DNA from: Hydractinia symbiolongicarpus
Taxonomy: Eukaryota; Cnidaria; Hydrozoa; Anthoathecata; Hydractiniidae
Assembly (NCBI RefSeq): GCF_029227915.1
Contig: NC_079877.1
Coordinates: 10,108,001 to 10,172,000 of the forward strand
Length of the DNA stretch: 64,000 bases
Direction: 5' to 3'
Shown here one piece after another: positions 58,201 through 62,744 of this stretch. The stretch's first letter is position 1, and the number at the start of each line of letters is the position of its first letter. The translations under genes were made by a program, and so were the position numbers. A model generated the notes under the pieces. The model searched no databases. It was not told where the DNA came from and worked only from the letters and a program-made list of their open reading frames with translations.

Positions 58201-59171
58201 ATTTTTTATTTTAGGTCATTGCATTTTTGTTTCTTGCGGAGGTTTGTTCATTTACTCCACTTCTTTTACTTCAGTTCTTCCATTTATGTTTGCTTAATAC
58301 ATCTTTTTATTTGTTTTATAGGGTACTGGTTTAGTTATTTACACTGCATGGAACAGGAGAAAGCGACTGTAAGTAGACTTCAATTATTTTTTGTAAAGTA
58401 AACTTATTTAAGGTGAGATTATAAATAAATGAGACTTTTTCTGACCAAGACCAAACTCCGTGTTCTCCTGAACTTTCTTCTTAAATTAAATAAGAGAAAT
58501 TTCCCTTGATTGTGTGCCTCAACAAATGACACTTTGAATAAATAGGACCGCGTTTTCGTCTTACCTGCAAAATAACTTTCAGGAAAGTTAGTGGGACTTT
58601 AAGTGCCACTGAACGCAAGTAAACTGACAAGATTAAATGCATCAGCACGGCCAAATGGTAGATTACTACCCCAATGTTTTTGTACGATAATTTTTTGGTC
58701 TTTATCCTACGCTTGCTATGATTGTCACGACGATTCGATTTAAAGTATCCAATGGGAAACAAAGCAAAGGAAGATGCTTTGTTTTTTATACTAATGATCA
58801 ACAAGTAACAACTCTCTAGAAAAAGGCTACTGGCAAACAGTTTAAATCAATAAATAGGATCTTTATGCAAAGTACAAACTTGGCTTGAGGTCTAGTTTAC
58901 TGACGGAAAACATAAATTAGGGGCGATGGACAGCAGGTTCTATTACTTAACGCCGGTTAAAGTGTTTCTGTATTTTCCTGTTATGCATTTTTCTATTTCA
59001 ACAAAGTTTTGAACATTGAAATACAGTAGAAAGTAAACCTGATTAGACTTTTTTTTTTGTATTTTTAGAAATATAGACAATTCAGGGTACAAACCCCTAA
59101 AAGAAACACACAAAGAACTCGAAGAAGAAATAGAAGACTATAATGACTTACATAACAAAACAGAAAGTTGA
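31237..59171 (+). CDS. MFS transporter, SLC18B1-like, 16 exons; Polinton in intron 4
   Basis: Exons: 31237-31413, 31822-31917, 32657-32730, 32811-32958, 51662-51730, 51937-52027, 52249-52339, 52963-53038, 54078-54176, 56206-56303, 56863-56958, 57436-57510, 57653-57719, 58215-58241, 58322-58368, 59069-59171. All GT-AG sites and phases agree, giving 477 codons plus TGA. The N-terminus is polar ([12 protein letters not shown]). The first TM is [19 protein letters not shown]. Motif-A-like loops follow in each half ([18 protein letters not shown] and IVGVVADKL), plus [15 protein letters not shown] and NTVGPTFAG, which match the SLC18/SLC18B1 layout of 12 TMs. SLC18B1 moves polyamines into vesicles by proton exchange; that substrate is inferred from family only. 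The C-tail is acidic ([11 protein letters not shown]). Intron 4 holds a 17.9-kb Polinton, and intron 8 a 20-bp minisatellite. The coding frame is intact. Confidence 0.85.
33421..33881. repeat. Polinton left terminal inverted repeat
   Basis: This pairs with 50825-51305 along its length with scattered mismatches and small indels. It includes the polymerase start codon region. It holds a 22-bp palindrome centred on the CRE word TGACGTCA (33507-33528), a GCGCATGCGC palindrome near 33616, and GGGAAATTCCC (33641-33651). Confidence 0.9.
33708..33884 (+). pseudogene. TIR copy of the polymerase N-terminus, ends at TAG
   Basis: 58 codons starting [18 protein letters not shown], closely matching the first 58 residues of the right-end polymerase frame ([18 protein letters not shown]…). 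It exists because the TIR reaches into that gene. TAG at 33882-33884 lies at the TIR's inner edge. The frame continues open past the TAG straight into the ankyrin-type gene (same frame to 34751), so one stop codon separates two halves of a 347-codon frame. An AATAAA box at 33697-33702 precedes the ATG, as for other element genes. It may be a by-product of TIR spread rather than a gene. Confidence 0.7.
33990..34751 (+). CDS. Ankyrin-type repeat protein with a foreign DNA-polymerase motif at its N-terminus
   Basis: 253 codons. Seven tandem 27-residue units run from about 34038 to 34604, each like FNWAL-(x)2-AA-(E/L)-(N/K)[16 protein letters not shown]; the 81-bp DNA units are very similar, so they expanded recently. 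The C-terminal 50 residues (…[17 protein letters not shown]…) are unique. The first residues, with the upstream in-frame codons (33927-34034), are not ankyrin: they read [15 protein letters not shown], a motif-B region of a type-B polymerase lineage different from this element's own ([14 protein letters not shown]). A partial ankyrin unit ([12 protein letters not shown], 33885-33920) lies before that fragment, so the fragment sits inside the repeat array. The start at 33990 is uncertain. Such repeats usually bind host proteins; the target is unknown. Confidence 0.75.
   Translation: MENVRKHRDIKLVTTAFNLALGNAALKGHIEMVKIFKEWGATDFNWAMVLAAENGYIEIVKLCKEWGVTDFNCAMVLAALNNHLEIVKLCKEWGATDFNLALRNAAENGHLEIVKLCKEWGATDFNWALRIAALKGYIEIVKLCKEWGATDFDWALEIAALRGHLEIVKLCKEWGATEFAWALEIAAENSHLEIVVLLRGFDIIHDELLRHHQKRNFYAKLWNEVIPVAWHPDRYWNWCVDEAEKREISKLWK
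34803..35091 (+). pseudogene. Small unknown Polinton gene, frameshifted
   Basis: It starts [20 protein letters not shown] after an AATAAA box (34794-34799). The protein-like signal then changes frame twice or more: [15 protein letters not shown] lies in the frame of 34883-35098, and the ending [14 protein letters not shown] is in a third frame closing at TAA 35089-35091. An A13 run (34909-34921) lies at one frame change and may be an assembly error. I do not recognise the family; the WATS and EYDL-type words suggest a compact globular protein of about 95 residues. Confidence 0.55.
35165..35431 (+). CDS. Small SAP/Rho-N-like protein
   Basis: 88 codons from ATG 35165 (an in-frame GTG at 35105 would add 20). 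The N-terminal half, [27 protein letters not shown], is a helix-turn-helix of SAP/Rho-N type ('L..LG L.GYS.L.K..LI..I'), usually a nucleic-acid-binding module. The rest has a charged helix and an acidic end ([11 protein letters not shown]). It lies between the broken gene above and convergent minus-strand genes. A hairpin (35438-35459) starts 7 nt after the stop. A role with DNA packaging or replication is only a guess. Confidence 0.65.
   Translation: MNKLRQEAKALGLKGYSTLKRIDLIEAIRKVKYKDASTQTDGPNCEPCVKIAWQKNLAQYLRDLAQRRVVHDSDLLIDQDTGEVIEIV
35438..35459. terminator. Hairpin after the SAP-like gene
   Basis: TAGTGTTTT / AATACACTA with loop GAAC: 9-bp stem with one mismatch, 7 nt after the stop codon. 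Confidence 0.45.
35542..36158 (-). pseudogene. Conserved-looking Polinton membrane protein, frameshifted near its end
   Basis: The frame is open from ATG 36158 to TGA 35601 (185 codons): a Pro-rich start [27 protein letters not shown], a coiled coil ([26 protein letters not shown]), then a hydrophobic hairpin ([40 protein letters not shown]) and a helical Lys-rich part. Near an A4 run (35675-35678) the coding signal moves to another frame, whose end is TAA at about 35542 (…[24 protein letters not shown]). So the last ~55 codons are displaced by one small indel. It lies head-to-tail with the minor capsid gene (1 bp apart) and shares the DRLA word. Function unknown. Confidence 0.65.
36159..36830 (-). 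CDS. Minor capsid (penton-like) protein candidate
   Basis: 223 codons from the ATG of [12 protein letters not shown] (36830), chosen because AATAAA lies one base upstream; the open frame extends to a GTG at 36872. The region [21 protein letters not shown]…[15 protein letters not shown] resembles the first strands of Polinton minor capsid proteins, which are single jelly rolls forming the vertices ('W-x-N-(I/L)-Y … G-x-Y-x-(I/L)-x-(D/E)-I'). It is all-beta in character with no membrane segment. It ends with TAA one base before the next gene. The homology is from memory of the family; a structure comparison is needed to be sure. Confidence 0.6.
   Translation of the reverse strand: MRQLYVTDIEKPTIFQDYLGQDTRIALKSISIRPVWLNLYSNNDFTIRKVGPDQTVTRIEIMNGLYKIEDIAAIVNSQAGDKIRLFVLKNGLCRLRVSDGYTVVIHRQLQELMGLPYDPAKKYFTKGDHDSYYKTDAYQRLRLVFPQLAEDDCLLDGKKSKILALLPMKELNAWGDMLTWSFDTPVYLPLKGSTDRLEFMLTDEHHHEKNVSFVGITMHLLIE
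36924..37190 (-). CDS. Small unknown Polinton protein, start uncertain
   Basis: The protein-like part is [26 protein letters not shown] … [43 protein letters not shown]. No ATG is available except an internal one (37097). A GTG at 37190 fits the start of the convincing region; the frame is open further up to 37418, but that part overlaps the divergent plus-strand gene and looks like its shadow. The original ATG may be lost. It is divergent from the 37212 gene across about 20 bp, so the two probably share a promoter region. Family not recognised. Confidence 0.5.
   Translation of the reverse strand: MVIDVEFKDTIDERDGAIQVFGGYTQGGASAMTSEINLYIPVAKGLSSPVYTNRVVQQVIGDFYGLFREHREGHRNVRFCRNVEVLMF
37212..37988 (+). 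CDS. Unknown Polinton protein with C-terminal membrane anchor
   Basis: 258 codons from ATG 37212; a second ATG (37224) gives [14 protein letters not shown]. Upstream codons in the same frame (from 37020) are antisense to the minus gene and are excluded. The body is globular ([24 protein letters not shown]…[39 protein letters not shown]…[20 protein letters not shown]), then a polar linker, then a single C-terminal TM ([18 protein letters not shown]). Tail-anchored structural proteins are common in this virus-like group, so a virion role is plausible. A hairpin 26 bp after the stop marks the convergent end. Confidence 0.65.
   Translation: MKVPMPYDDGFSQYENPYSTSGYAQICREYGADPNAQYKFKALISSLTNGRWWPQVDGDWAKFIMSTSQGLTSEGLSKLSESIRVYVIILLGSPADAKASLIGSDADNFTARQILLQKFEAMVQREENVGHDITEFQKVLHYARTPVNFAVMHHVYMLPSDMNLRIGEIVGYNNNILIAPSSAMIGIRLDLNNKPTQPQGLKRGATRQEISRGGATLTRDSEKMPPISQSGLGDPHEETKATLVTAGVGLTLAYLWLK
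38014..38043. terminator. Hairpin between convergent genes
   Basis: GATCTAATATGTT / AACATACTAGATC: 13-bp stem with one mismatch and loop CGTC, between stops at 37988 and 38046. It can serve both strands. Confidence 0.55.
38046..39344 (-). CDS. Long coiled-coil protein with C-terminal hydrophobic helices
   Basis: 432 codons, intact, ATG at 39344 just after an AATAAA box. Layout: polar, Pro/Asp/Gln-rich start (about 1-65, with [10 protein letters not shown]); a middle of alpha helices; a long coiled coil about 205-315 (…[20 protein letters not shown]…[16 protein letters not shown]…); then TMs about 327-345 ([21 protein letters not shown]), a Gly-rich hinge ([17 protein letters not shown]) and two or three more hydrophobic helices to the end ([15 protein letters not shown]). 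It looks like a membrane-active or spike/penetration protein of the particle. It is convergent with the 37212 gene and divergent from the major capsid gene. No family name can be given. Confidence 0.7.
   Translation of the reverse strand: MPINPIYEGDNFTPEEKISDEDGSFSRPDANFSTLTPDRLAPDQEQDQGQSGSARGDLTDTTTRQREELLKSKVNDLYEHLGEELGRPIARFYNEFEAQGNQLLLDGIEITKRNGELRSVAEIRRRLGTNRLRAMGFTDYTTPNKGSKVMAQKLLNEIVHVDRLAAQQQKADDIEMMPLLENVLDETESLIEETPFGFTERERRGINLELQTLKGNLKHLKSKMIFYDSEIAKAEARVKRLETKKHGASEEQLAIWNEGLGRAREELERLQDQKEAVREAHGLLSSDTQRQLKAIKETLMKITEGDKSLAEKLRILFKEQGITIATIVSAVGLLISTIVLAVTGGGGSATGAGGSAAGKGFIQKLLERLGKFLKYLAGKAGAALPGIIGTVVSFFFRVAARVVEYVAKHLYMAIAAAAALVVTYFGKRGKLS
39383..40666 (+). CDS. Major capsid protein candidate (double jelly roll)
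   Basis: 427 codons, intact. ATG 39383 comes two bases after AATAAA (39375-39380). Early strands are [26 protein letters not shown], followed by [19 protein letters not shown] mid-protein [30 protein letters not shown] matches the 'P-L/I-…-F-P-x-…-L-x-(F/V)' joint typical of Polinton and virophage major capsid proteins. The second half repeats the beta-rich character ([17 protein letters not shown]). In the family this protein trimerises to form the icosahedral shell. It stands alone on the plus strand, 38 bp from the divergent coiled-coil gene and 20 bp before the next small gene. Confidence 0.75.
   Translation: MSNIFGTKLDPYAEIKTMMAMKGNKQRVKVRYVPSTINQNEDLYVDIPNMGQNDVIFPGSIKLIFNLELTGTNTKRTIVSNIGKALVKDLRITLNGNEVQNISDFSTLAVYRDLWLPKFDWENNLILEGINPNDGTIRALQVKATDYVGTDEEKAIVAAYGNIFCIPIGKMFELTRDLPFYQPGLHDRLQFVIHFASYGDVIKDGGTVSSGSTAAKPADSAYKITNIALAFDKVNNEGLASAMMSRYSRLALPYERVLRSKVVTIKKADTSYNLQIDTPAKSLKGVLLLFVDPGKVKAYSGANEVFYNPKIEKISITVEGETNELYKHAMLPKDHLEQIVNLFGSHDSKVTIGQFMTERYALFVDFQASPDHSLHGSGRPLQRVSDGITLHMTKKADGTTGDIKCYVFLLQDAQLNILDGRFHSVEY
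40687..41093 (+). pseudogene. Small membrane protein with a G14 run out of frame
   Basis: ATG 40687 follows AATAAA by one base. The start [19 protein letters not shown] leads into a run of 14 G (40743-40756). With 14 G the frame closes soon after; the continuing protein signal ([31 protein letters not shown]…) lies in another frame and runs to 41093, ending in a TM ([18 protein letters not shown]). Layout: N-terminal hydrophobic patch, Gly stretch, long charged helix, C-terminal TM. The run is either a true slippery tract, a mutation or a homopolymer error. It lies between the capsid and integrase genes. Confidence 0.6.
41098..41136 (+). repeat. Three 13-bp tandem units before the integrase gene
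   Basis: CGTAAAATGTGGT twice and CGTAAAATGTTTT, ending 4 bp before the integrase ATG. This gene lacks the AATAAA box, so these units may be its promoter or just slippage. Confidence 0.6.
41141..42208 (+). CDS. Polinton integrase (retroviral-type, DD35E)
   Basis: 355 codons, intact. An N-terminal helical part (about 10-75) includes [24 protein letters not shown], like a zinc-free HTH. The rve core has D89 (HQFDLLYMP), D155 (FQCDNGSEF) and E191 (AFVEFYN), with exactly 35 residues between the last two. The C-terminal part (about 275-350, [13 protein letters not shown]…[20 protein letters not shown]) resembles the small beta barrel that follows in this family. It cuts and joins element ends to host DNA. 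All three catalytic residues are present, so it may be active. It carries the GATCGCCTGGC word at 41921 (YPDRLAAPQ). It is convergent with the next minus-strand gene. Confidence 0.92.
   Translation: MSNIKINISKHIITPEEAKKLSSIYYTPENLWTGRKAVKLLAEHSGLPKKKVVHWLSRQLLWLRHIRGPKRIDYPHFTITRPNEMHQFDLLYMPHDRLYGSKYKYIITGIDVASRYKVARPLRTKKASEVADMIKDIYAGGKAGPLRYPKIFQCDNGSEFKSDVTKLLEGKGVEIKRATTKYHHTFTAFVEFYNKVLAERLFKPQDAQELVTDETSTTWVKHLYTIVKGMNNTKTAMIGMKPNKAIKLDEVLVTKGEEYPDRLAAPQGQDRKETKPLPEDGLYLYLLQPGEEHGDARRRATDAWWSKKTYRLDRIVTGTRPLYYLADGPDRSFVGEELMLIPEDVEVPPGHVKEW
42213..42586 (-). pseudogene. Small Cys-rich Polinton protein, frameshifted
   Basis: ATG 42586. The first ~75 codons ([28 protein letters not shown]…[10 protein letters not shown]…) hold a Cys pattern that could bind zinc. 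Near 42355 the signal changes frame: the listed frame ends at 42287, while an acidic continuation (…[33 protein letters not shown]…) runs to TAA 42213. Its end is 4 bp from the integrase stop. AGATCT-GCT-AGATCT (42217-42231) forms a hairpin across this convergent end. Function unknown. Confidence 0.55.
42600..42965. other. Intergenic with relic coiled coil and a perfect palindrome
   Basis: On the minus strand about 42705-42775 reads [22 protein letters not shown], similar to the coiled coil of the neighbouring BRO-like gene ([13 protein letters not shown]), so it is probably a broken duplicate. The palindrome is listed separately. Confidence 0.5.
42876..42899. terminator. 24-bp perfect palindrome downstream of the BRO-like gene
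   Basis: Centre GGGGGTCGATATCGACCCCC with AA/TT added on both sides; a 12-bp perfect stem, 66 nt after the BRO-like stop. It may mark the 3' end or be a binding site. Confidence 0.55.
42966..43802 (-). CDS. BRO-N/MSV199-like protein with coiled coil
   Basis: 278 codons from ATG 43802 (MSSQLEP). N-terminal part (about 1-125): [22 protein letters not shown] and [34 protein letters not shown] fit the BRO-N/MSV199 DNA-binding domain found in baculoviruses, large DNA viruses and phages. Then a coiled coil (about 125-185) with repeated [18 protein letters not shown]. The C-terminal part ([26 protein letters not shown]…[40 protein letters not shown]) resembles the C-terminal domain often paired with MSV199. 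It probably binds DNA and regulates element or host genes. Intact. Confidence 0.75.
   Translation of the reverse strand: MSSQLEPCNAVPAGAIETLYDEHSQPRFKRADLGRFLGIHNIATTYRDVKTTPRRDIRGLLLKQTFQEPKHANPHDMFVTLGGALEIAGRSRKPKAIELTKWLARKGIEKLQDEVREQRQAIDEKDVAIAILDENLENRDRQLMVLEDDLEEKDRQLALQAQEITGLRQRHVPRAQDPRKDNAIMIYRKHTAPDDDQCHRLPYYCARVQGRKISTKRRWLRDNYPNCEEIVVIDNPNGMHAFNRFEEEGHVERYQCHFPLIDLTRDDLYDLGVPALEV
43837..43853. terminator. Short hairpin after the 43864 gene
   Basis: TTTTGTGA-T-TCACAAAA, 11 nt beyond the minus-strand stop codon. Confidence 0.4.
43864..44054 (-). pseudogene. Very small Polinton gene, frameshifted
   Basis: ATG 44054 gives [21 protein letters not shown]; the signal then shifts frame near 43985 and ends [21 protein letters not shown] with TAA at 43864-43866. 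About 60 codons in all. It carries the CAGGCGATC word (43945-43953). Family unknown; it sits between BRO-like and ATPase genes on the same strand, 22 bp downstream of the ATPase end. Confidence 0.4.
44076..44674 (-). pseudogene. Genome-packaging ATPase (FtsK/HerA type), one frameshift
   Basis: ATG 44674 directly follows AATAAA. The first frame (to 44471) holds Walker [19 protein letters not shown]. The frame breaks near 44541 inside the strand after Walker A; the remainder is in the frame reading 44480 to 44076, with Walker [14 protein letters not shown] and a later [15 protein letters not shown] sensor-like strand with Gln, typical of A32-like packaging ATPases. In the family it pumps DNA into the capsid. 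The break is not at a long homopolymer, so I take it as a real mutation; the two halves together are of usual length (~200 residues). Confidence 0.85.
44721..44963 (-). CDS. Small membrane protein
   Basis: 80 codons, ATG 44963 overlapping an AATAAATG box. [20 protein letters not shown] and [19 protein letters not shown] are weak membrane helices. It lies 46 bp upstream of the ATPase gene on the same strand and 11 bp downstream of the next gene, so probably in one run of element genes. Family unknown. Confidence 0.6.
   Translation of the reverse strand: MSSKEYQKEVVDSLWESVRLVSYTIVLALGAKKALGVSRPGAKMDMEDGLKLAGYMTGAILFDDYAIKQGWYKRSMMPPK
44975..45334 (-). CDS. Single-pass membrane protein
   Basis: 119 codons, ATG 45334 with AATAAATG box. 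Hydrophilic basic N-half ([34 protein letters not shown]), one clear TM ([24 protein letters not shown]), then a Ser/Lys/Arg-rich tail. It is a typical small virion membrane protein shape. No family name. Confidence 0.6.
   Translation of the reverse strand: MSEEQSNQVITKKNEGRVAAGKRLAEWNSKNKADLQKNLGKSTSQEGQELVASPHKFSVYLYVAGGLAAVLTGCVAVYYIRGSALRKPAETVSTGASQQHKREHTREPSKPQIDIFKMR
45354..45554 (+). CDS. Possible short plus-strand reading frame, doubtful
   Basis: 66 codons of polar sequence ([28 protein letters not shown]) in the otherwise empty gap between the Fic gene and the 45334 gene, with no ATG at its listed start (TTG) and no AATAAA box. It overlaps the Fic-gene hairpin and end. Probably not a gene. 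Confidence 0.15.
   Translation: MEKDEDKKPLSEVSRGGDQMGDDSSSTYNEGKAIVLNDQRHAWANNFVKSFTKFPCSDESVNFRLF
45489..45514. terminator. Perfect 12-bp hairpin after the Fic gene
   Basis: TTTTGTAAAG-AG-CTTTACAAAA core extended by AA/TT, starting 17 nt past the Fic-gene stop on the minus strand. Confidence 0.55.
45531..46336 (-). pseudogene. Fic-domain protein (AMPylation type), frameshifted near the end
   Basis: ATG 46336 ([15 protein letters not shown]), a choice that avoids overlap with the upstream gene. An all-helical protein: [17 protein letters not shown], then [25 protein letters not shown], then the Fic core [11 protein letters not shown] near 45776. The catalytic His is present; the last Arg of HPFx[DE]GNGxR-type motifs is not seen in the expected place. 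After [10 protein letters not shown] the frame breaks (about 45720-45740) and the C-terminal helix continues in another frame ([22 protein letters not shown]…) to 45531. Fic enzymes transfer AMP or related groups to host or partner proteins; this would be an accessory factor of the element. A hairpin follows the stop. Confidence 0.75.
46350..46961 (-). CDS. Membrane-anchored helical protein
   Basis: 203 codons, ATG 46961. It has an N-terminal signal-anchor ([18 protein letters not shown]), then a helical domain ([17 protein letters not shown]…[28 protein letters not shown]…), a second hydrophobic patch ([23 protein letters not shown]) and an acidic, Gln/Glu-rich end ([14 protein letters not shown]). 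It ends 13 bp before the Fic start and lies just downstream of the polymerase. No family recognised. Confidence 0.6.
   Translation of the reverse strand: MMNDISLTVAIILPYVLIVLCFLRYRTLLIKMSEITAIFDVADTEAFKHREKPIDKRQALKDAIRKGKQHLLPKKCIESFTDKASDEVIEKAYAEFVQHEIHEKGEKTAKALSPHAIDMYAKVIGNVFQLDSAEGLRKDIEEDPIIKDSMADLGGLVYSAFGKFLAPILVVAHTFNHACQHVSKTDKKRDDEQQEEDGEQSDI
46981..47184 (-). pseudogene. C-terminal end of the DNA polymerase, after an in-frame TGA
   Basis: The frame is the same as the polymerase piece that stops at TGA 47191-47193; translation resumes directly ([16 protein letters not shown]…[26 protein letters not shown]) with the look of the usual polymerase C-terminus. It is therefore not a separate gene but the tail of the polymerase gene cut off by one stop codon. 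Confidence 0.75.
47191..48663 (-). pseudogene. Protein-primed type-B DNA polymerase, polymerase domain
   Basis: 490 codons open. A Cys-rich stretch (residues 69-96, C-x3-C-x3-C-x4-C-x2-C and CTEC) precedes motif [11 protein letters not shown] (144-153). Motif B is [10 protein letters not shown] (316-325) and motif [10 protein letters not shown] (414-422) with both Asp. The insert between A and B fits protein-primed enzymes of Polintons. The active-site motifs are all intact, but the gene is cut: a frameshift separates it from the exonuclease part (around 48670-48700) and TGA 47191-47193 removes the C-terminus. It replicates the element in the family; here the full protein could not be made without recoding. 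Confidence 0.9.
48660..49307 (-). pseudogene. DNA polymerase, 3'-5' exonuclease part
   Basis: Holds an ExoII-like [15 protein letters not shown] and an ExoIII-like region ([24 protein letters not shown]). The ExoI (D-x-E) position is at the upstream frame break near 49311-49330: the bases there carry an extra two and the Asp codon is gone. So even if the frame were continuous, proofreading would probably be lost. The frame differs from both neighbours. Confidence 0.8.
49308..49492 (-). pseudogene. DNA polymerase, joining segment between TGA and frameshift
   Basis: In the frame of the N-terminal piece after its TGA (49493-49495), codons read on as family-like sequence ([29 protein letters not shown]) up to the break near 49320. 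No start codon is needed here, so it is only a remnant. Confidence 0.7.
49493..50998 (-). pseudogene. DNA polymerase N-terminal region: OTU-like fold, C2H2 finger, nuclease-like motif
   Basis: 501 codons from ATG 50998 to TGA 49493-49495. The first ~58 residues lie in the right TIR (duplicated at the left end). About 265-365: [11 protein letters not shown] … ALTLAREYY … [10 protein letters not shown] … [11 protein letters not shown], with a Cys early and a His late, the order of OTU/papain-like cysteine proteases. About 370-395: [24 protein letters not shown], a C2H2-type finger. End: [23 protein letters not shown], the restriction-endonuclease-like motif usual in Polinton polymerases. Family sequence continues in frame after the TGA. 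An AATAAA box precedes the ATG by 8 bases. Confidence 0.8.
50825..51305. repeat. Polinton right terminal inverted repeat
   Basis: Partner of 33421-33881, about 20 bp longer because of a partial duplication of the gacttgtttactcatttgagg segment. The CRE palindrome carries one change here (TGACATCA). Confidence 0.9.
53317..54016. repeat. 20-bp minisatellite, ~35 copies, in transporter intron 8
   Basis: The unit is GCAATTGTTATTGCAGACAT with variants. A 180-bp (nine-unit) higher-order block is repeated: 53581-53700 and 53761-53880 match almost base for base. All three plus-strand frames stay open over long stretches as a side effect of the unit. Confidence 0.95.
54678..54735. repeat. Fragment of the CCCGTGG-family dispersed repeat
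   Basis: Keeps actagtcgg and the end cagacgtacatgggtattagaatatagat, matching the two ends of the copy at 5207-5345 with the middle missing. Confidence 0.5.
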
Positions 59172-59872
59172 CCTTATAGAATTACTTTCTAAGATACAAA
59201 AATGTATAAATCTCAAATGACGTATAATTTTGAAAAGGTCTGAAAATGCAGCATCTCCCTTGTTTCGATGAGCAAATTAGACATTAGTAATTTATGAGAC
59301 TCAGTAGGCTGCTAAACGAATTTAATCTTAAAGCTGCTAGATAATAACATTTACCACCAAGAGTGGAGTGGTAGTGGGGTGGAGGAGTGGTAGTCAAACT
59401 TATCTTGACGTTTGCCATATGCTACTTTTAAGTAACTCGACCAACCGAAAACGGAATTACCTCTTTCTTAATTATAATTAGAGCCAGATTTTTCTGTGAA
59501 GAACTGTGCATATGACGAAGAAAAAAGTGCTAACAATAGACGAATTCTGCAAAATCGCCCTTATCCTATGTATTAGCTACAGATTAATTTCTTAAAAGAG
59601 ATATTGACAACTTAGCAAAATTAGTGGCGTTGTATTATTTTTTCTGTTTATATGGTGATGCGTGCTTAAATGTTGACTAAAACTTTTGACCGAGTAGGAT
59701 TCGAATACACGCGATTTAAACGTCTCGTTTCAAGTGACAATGTTATTAACACCTTTTTTAGGTTTTTGCACTAATATTACGTCCTTCTTCCTTTTATGGT
59801 CAAAATGTGTATTTAAGACAAATAGATTGGTTTGTGGTATTTTGAACAGTAGAAATTAAAACAGTTACTTTG

Positions 59873-59878
59873 AATAAA
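59873..59878 (+). terminator. Candidate polyadenylation signal of the transporter gene
   Basis: AATAAA about 700 nt after the stop codon; another lies at 59941-59946. There is no independent support. Confidence 0.25.
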
Positions 59879-62652
59879 TTATTTTTATACAACATCAAAT
59901 TAAATACATTTATACTTCGCATCTGCATTTTGTATACACGAATAAATTTAATTTATAAATTATTTGCGTCGTAGCTGTTGGAAATGGTCGAAAATGGCAC
60001 AGAATAAAATGAATGGGGAAATATTACACATTTTTTACTTTTTCCTTCGTACGTCATTCGTAGTAGAACTGTTTGTTTTATTTCTGCGAAATTGTTCTGA
60101 CGTTAAAGGGACTACGAACCGGTTAAAATGCTCACATTCCGTATATCACGTGCACATATTAAAAATCCGGCGAACGCGTTTTGCGCAATGAACAGACCAG
60201 CGCACTTTGCTCGCTGGTTCAATATTTTTTTTCGAAAAGTATAACACAAAGAACTATTTCAGCAAGACTCATTCTGGATAAAAGCATGACTAAGGCTGGA
60301 AAAGATAAAGATTCTAGATATATCTATATGTTTGAGTCTGTAAACTGCATACATGCCGGAAAAATAGCCATTTTTGTTTTTCGCCGCCATCAGCTCGACT
60401 TTCGTGGAAGTCACTAAAGTCGAAAACCAACAGTCGTTCCGTAGCCCCTCTAAAGGTGGTACATCTATAAAAAAACTCAAATGCAGTTTTTATATGGTCT
60501 CAAAACCCTATAATTCGAAAATCCGGCGCATTTTCCGTTTTATCAGTTTCTTAATTTTAACTCAATTCTAATCTTTCAAAAATCCATGTTATTATCCACT
60601 TCATGTGGTGAAGTAAACAAAATTTTTTCTGTATTTTCTGCATTTTATGATAGCAATAATTCTGAATGAATTATGCAAATATTCTTCTAAATTAAGATGA
60701 CGTCAAGCGGTATGGCAAAATAATTGATGATGTTAATATTTTCTTTAATAACTACACACTATCTATCCATTTTATAAAAAGTTTGAGCCTCCAAATCTAT
60801 TCCTTTCTAAACTTATCCTTGCCAGAACATTGACCATCTTTCCGCTTAAAAAGTACTACTTATACGCATAAATATTTGTTCAATTTTTTTTTTAAAAAAA
60901 TGTTAAATCTCAACTTATAATTCTACAGTATAAAACATAATTGTAGGCAACATTTCAAATTTTATTTCATGTACAACTTTAAAGAATCGCAAAGAATTGT
61001 GCTATGAAATAAACACAAAAATGCTCAAAATATGGAAACAAACTGTTGAATTTAACATCTCAACCAACAACAGCAACTATGAAACCTCTTTTTAATCTAG
61101 TTTTTCGTAACTTCTTTCATCCTTTCATGTCTATTAACCATTAGTTATTCACGATCACGAAACAATTACACTATTGAAATATGAACGCAAATATTAAATT
61201 ATTTCTATTTCTTCAAGGCGTTTATACACACCTTAATTAGGCCTTTTACAACGCTACCACTTATTTGAGCTACCATTGTTGCGCAAATGCGACATACAAC
61301 GGCAGAACTGTCTAACGCTAACAGTGCCACATACGTGATTAATTTTAAGCACGTCTGTCTAATAAGCATCATATTATTTTGCATGTAATTCATTAAGAGA
61401 GTCTCCATTAATAAGCAGTCTTTTTTGATTTTCTACCCAGCATAAAATGCTATAAGCCCTGGGACGAGGTTTATAAAGCCCCACAATTTGTGATGAGAAG
61501 AAGATATATCTAAGATTTAATTTTATTTGGTTGAGTTACCCAGAATTAAAAGTAAGTGATTTTCCTCTTTTGATTCGCTAAGAAACCTTCTTGATTATAA
61601 AATAAGTGCTTCCTGCAACAACAATATTCTTTTAATACAAACTTGATAATTTTTGTAACTACTTGTTAGGTATATAAGGTATAGTGTTAATTGTAAAATC
61701 ACAATTCTTATTGAAAGACTGTAAAAAGTTTATTTGCTAAGCAAGCACAAAACATAAGAACACGTAGGATGAAGACTAAAATGAAAAGTCCTTGAAGGCT
61801 AAAAGATATCGGATTCTTGTTCGTGTGTAATTTTGTTTCATATACTTTGGAGTTTTCCACTAACCTGTTTCATACAGAACTTCTACTATGTTTTTCCGTC
61901 ATTTCAAACAAATAGATATTATCCCTTGGTATTATCTTAAACTCGCAAAATGTTTCATGTTAGCCTGCATCTGTTCAAATCAACAGCAGGCAAAGCAAGG
62001 GTCATAAGTTTAATTATCCCGAAGCAGTAAGGAAAACGCAAGCCAATCAGAGTTCTATTCCAACGACGTTTACCAGGCGCAAACCAAACAAGTTACTTGA
62101 TTTTCCATTTTTGATTTATTTCGACCTGTTTTTAAAATTATTTTTAATTTATTAGTATACCTTTAACCCTATTAAGCCCGGGTTTTTTTACCAAAATTTG
62201 TTCAAAATTATATTTAATAATGTTAGTATGACTAAATAAAATAAAAAATGTACTCAAAATGATAAATATTAGCCCGGATTTGTGTACGACCAGAAGACTA
62301 TTATTAAATGAAATACTGGGATTATAAATAGACTTTCTTTGATTTTGTTCACAAAAGTCAGCTAACAATTAGGACTTGAAAGTTGCTAGTTATTAGTATC
62401 AGTATTTTTCTGTTAGGCACATGATTAAAATTTATTATGACATCATCTCCTTTGTATGACGTTGCAGATAAAAGAAGCCGCCTAAATCTATATCTTATGA
62501 TAAACACGGAAAAAATCTAAAAATACTTTCTGGACAACAAAATATGTACAAAAATGTACAAATTTAAGGAATACACTACAAAATAAACACAAGATGAACC
62601 TTTAATATTTTGTACATGTCAACAAATATTCAAGTTATATAAAGGGTTGACA

Positions 62653-62736
62653 GATCTTGAAATAAACTATCATGTATTAAAATAATGACTGCTGTGTCAG
62701 TCATTATTTTAATACACGATAGTTTATTTTAAGATC
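62653..62736. repeat. Long hairpin (fold-back), 39-nt arms, 6-nt loop
   Basis: Arms 62653-62691 and 62698-62736 are complementary with two mismatches; loop CTGTGT. The arm contains TATTAAAATAATGACTG. It could be a tiny fold-back/MITE element. Confidence 0.85.
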
Positions 62737-62744
62737 ACTTGATT

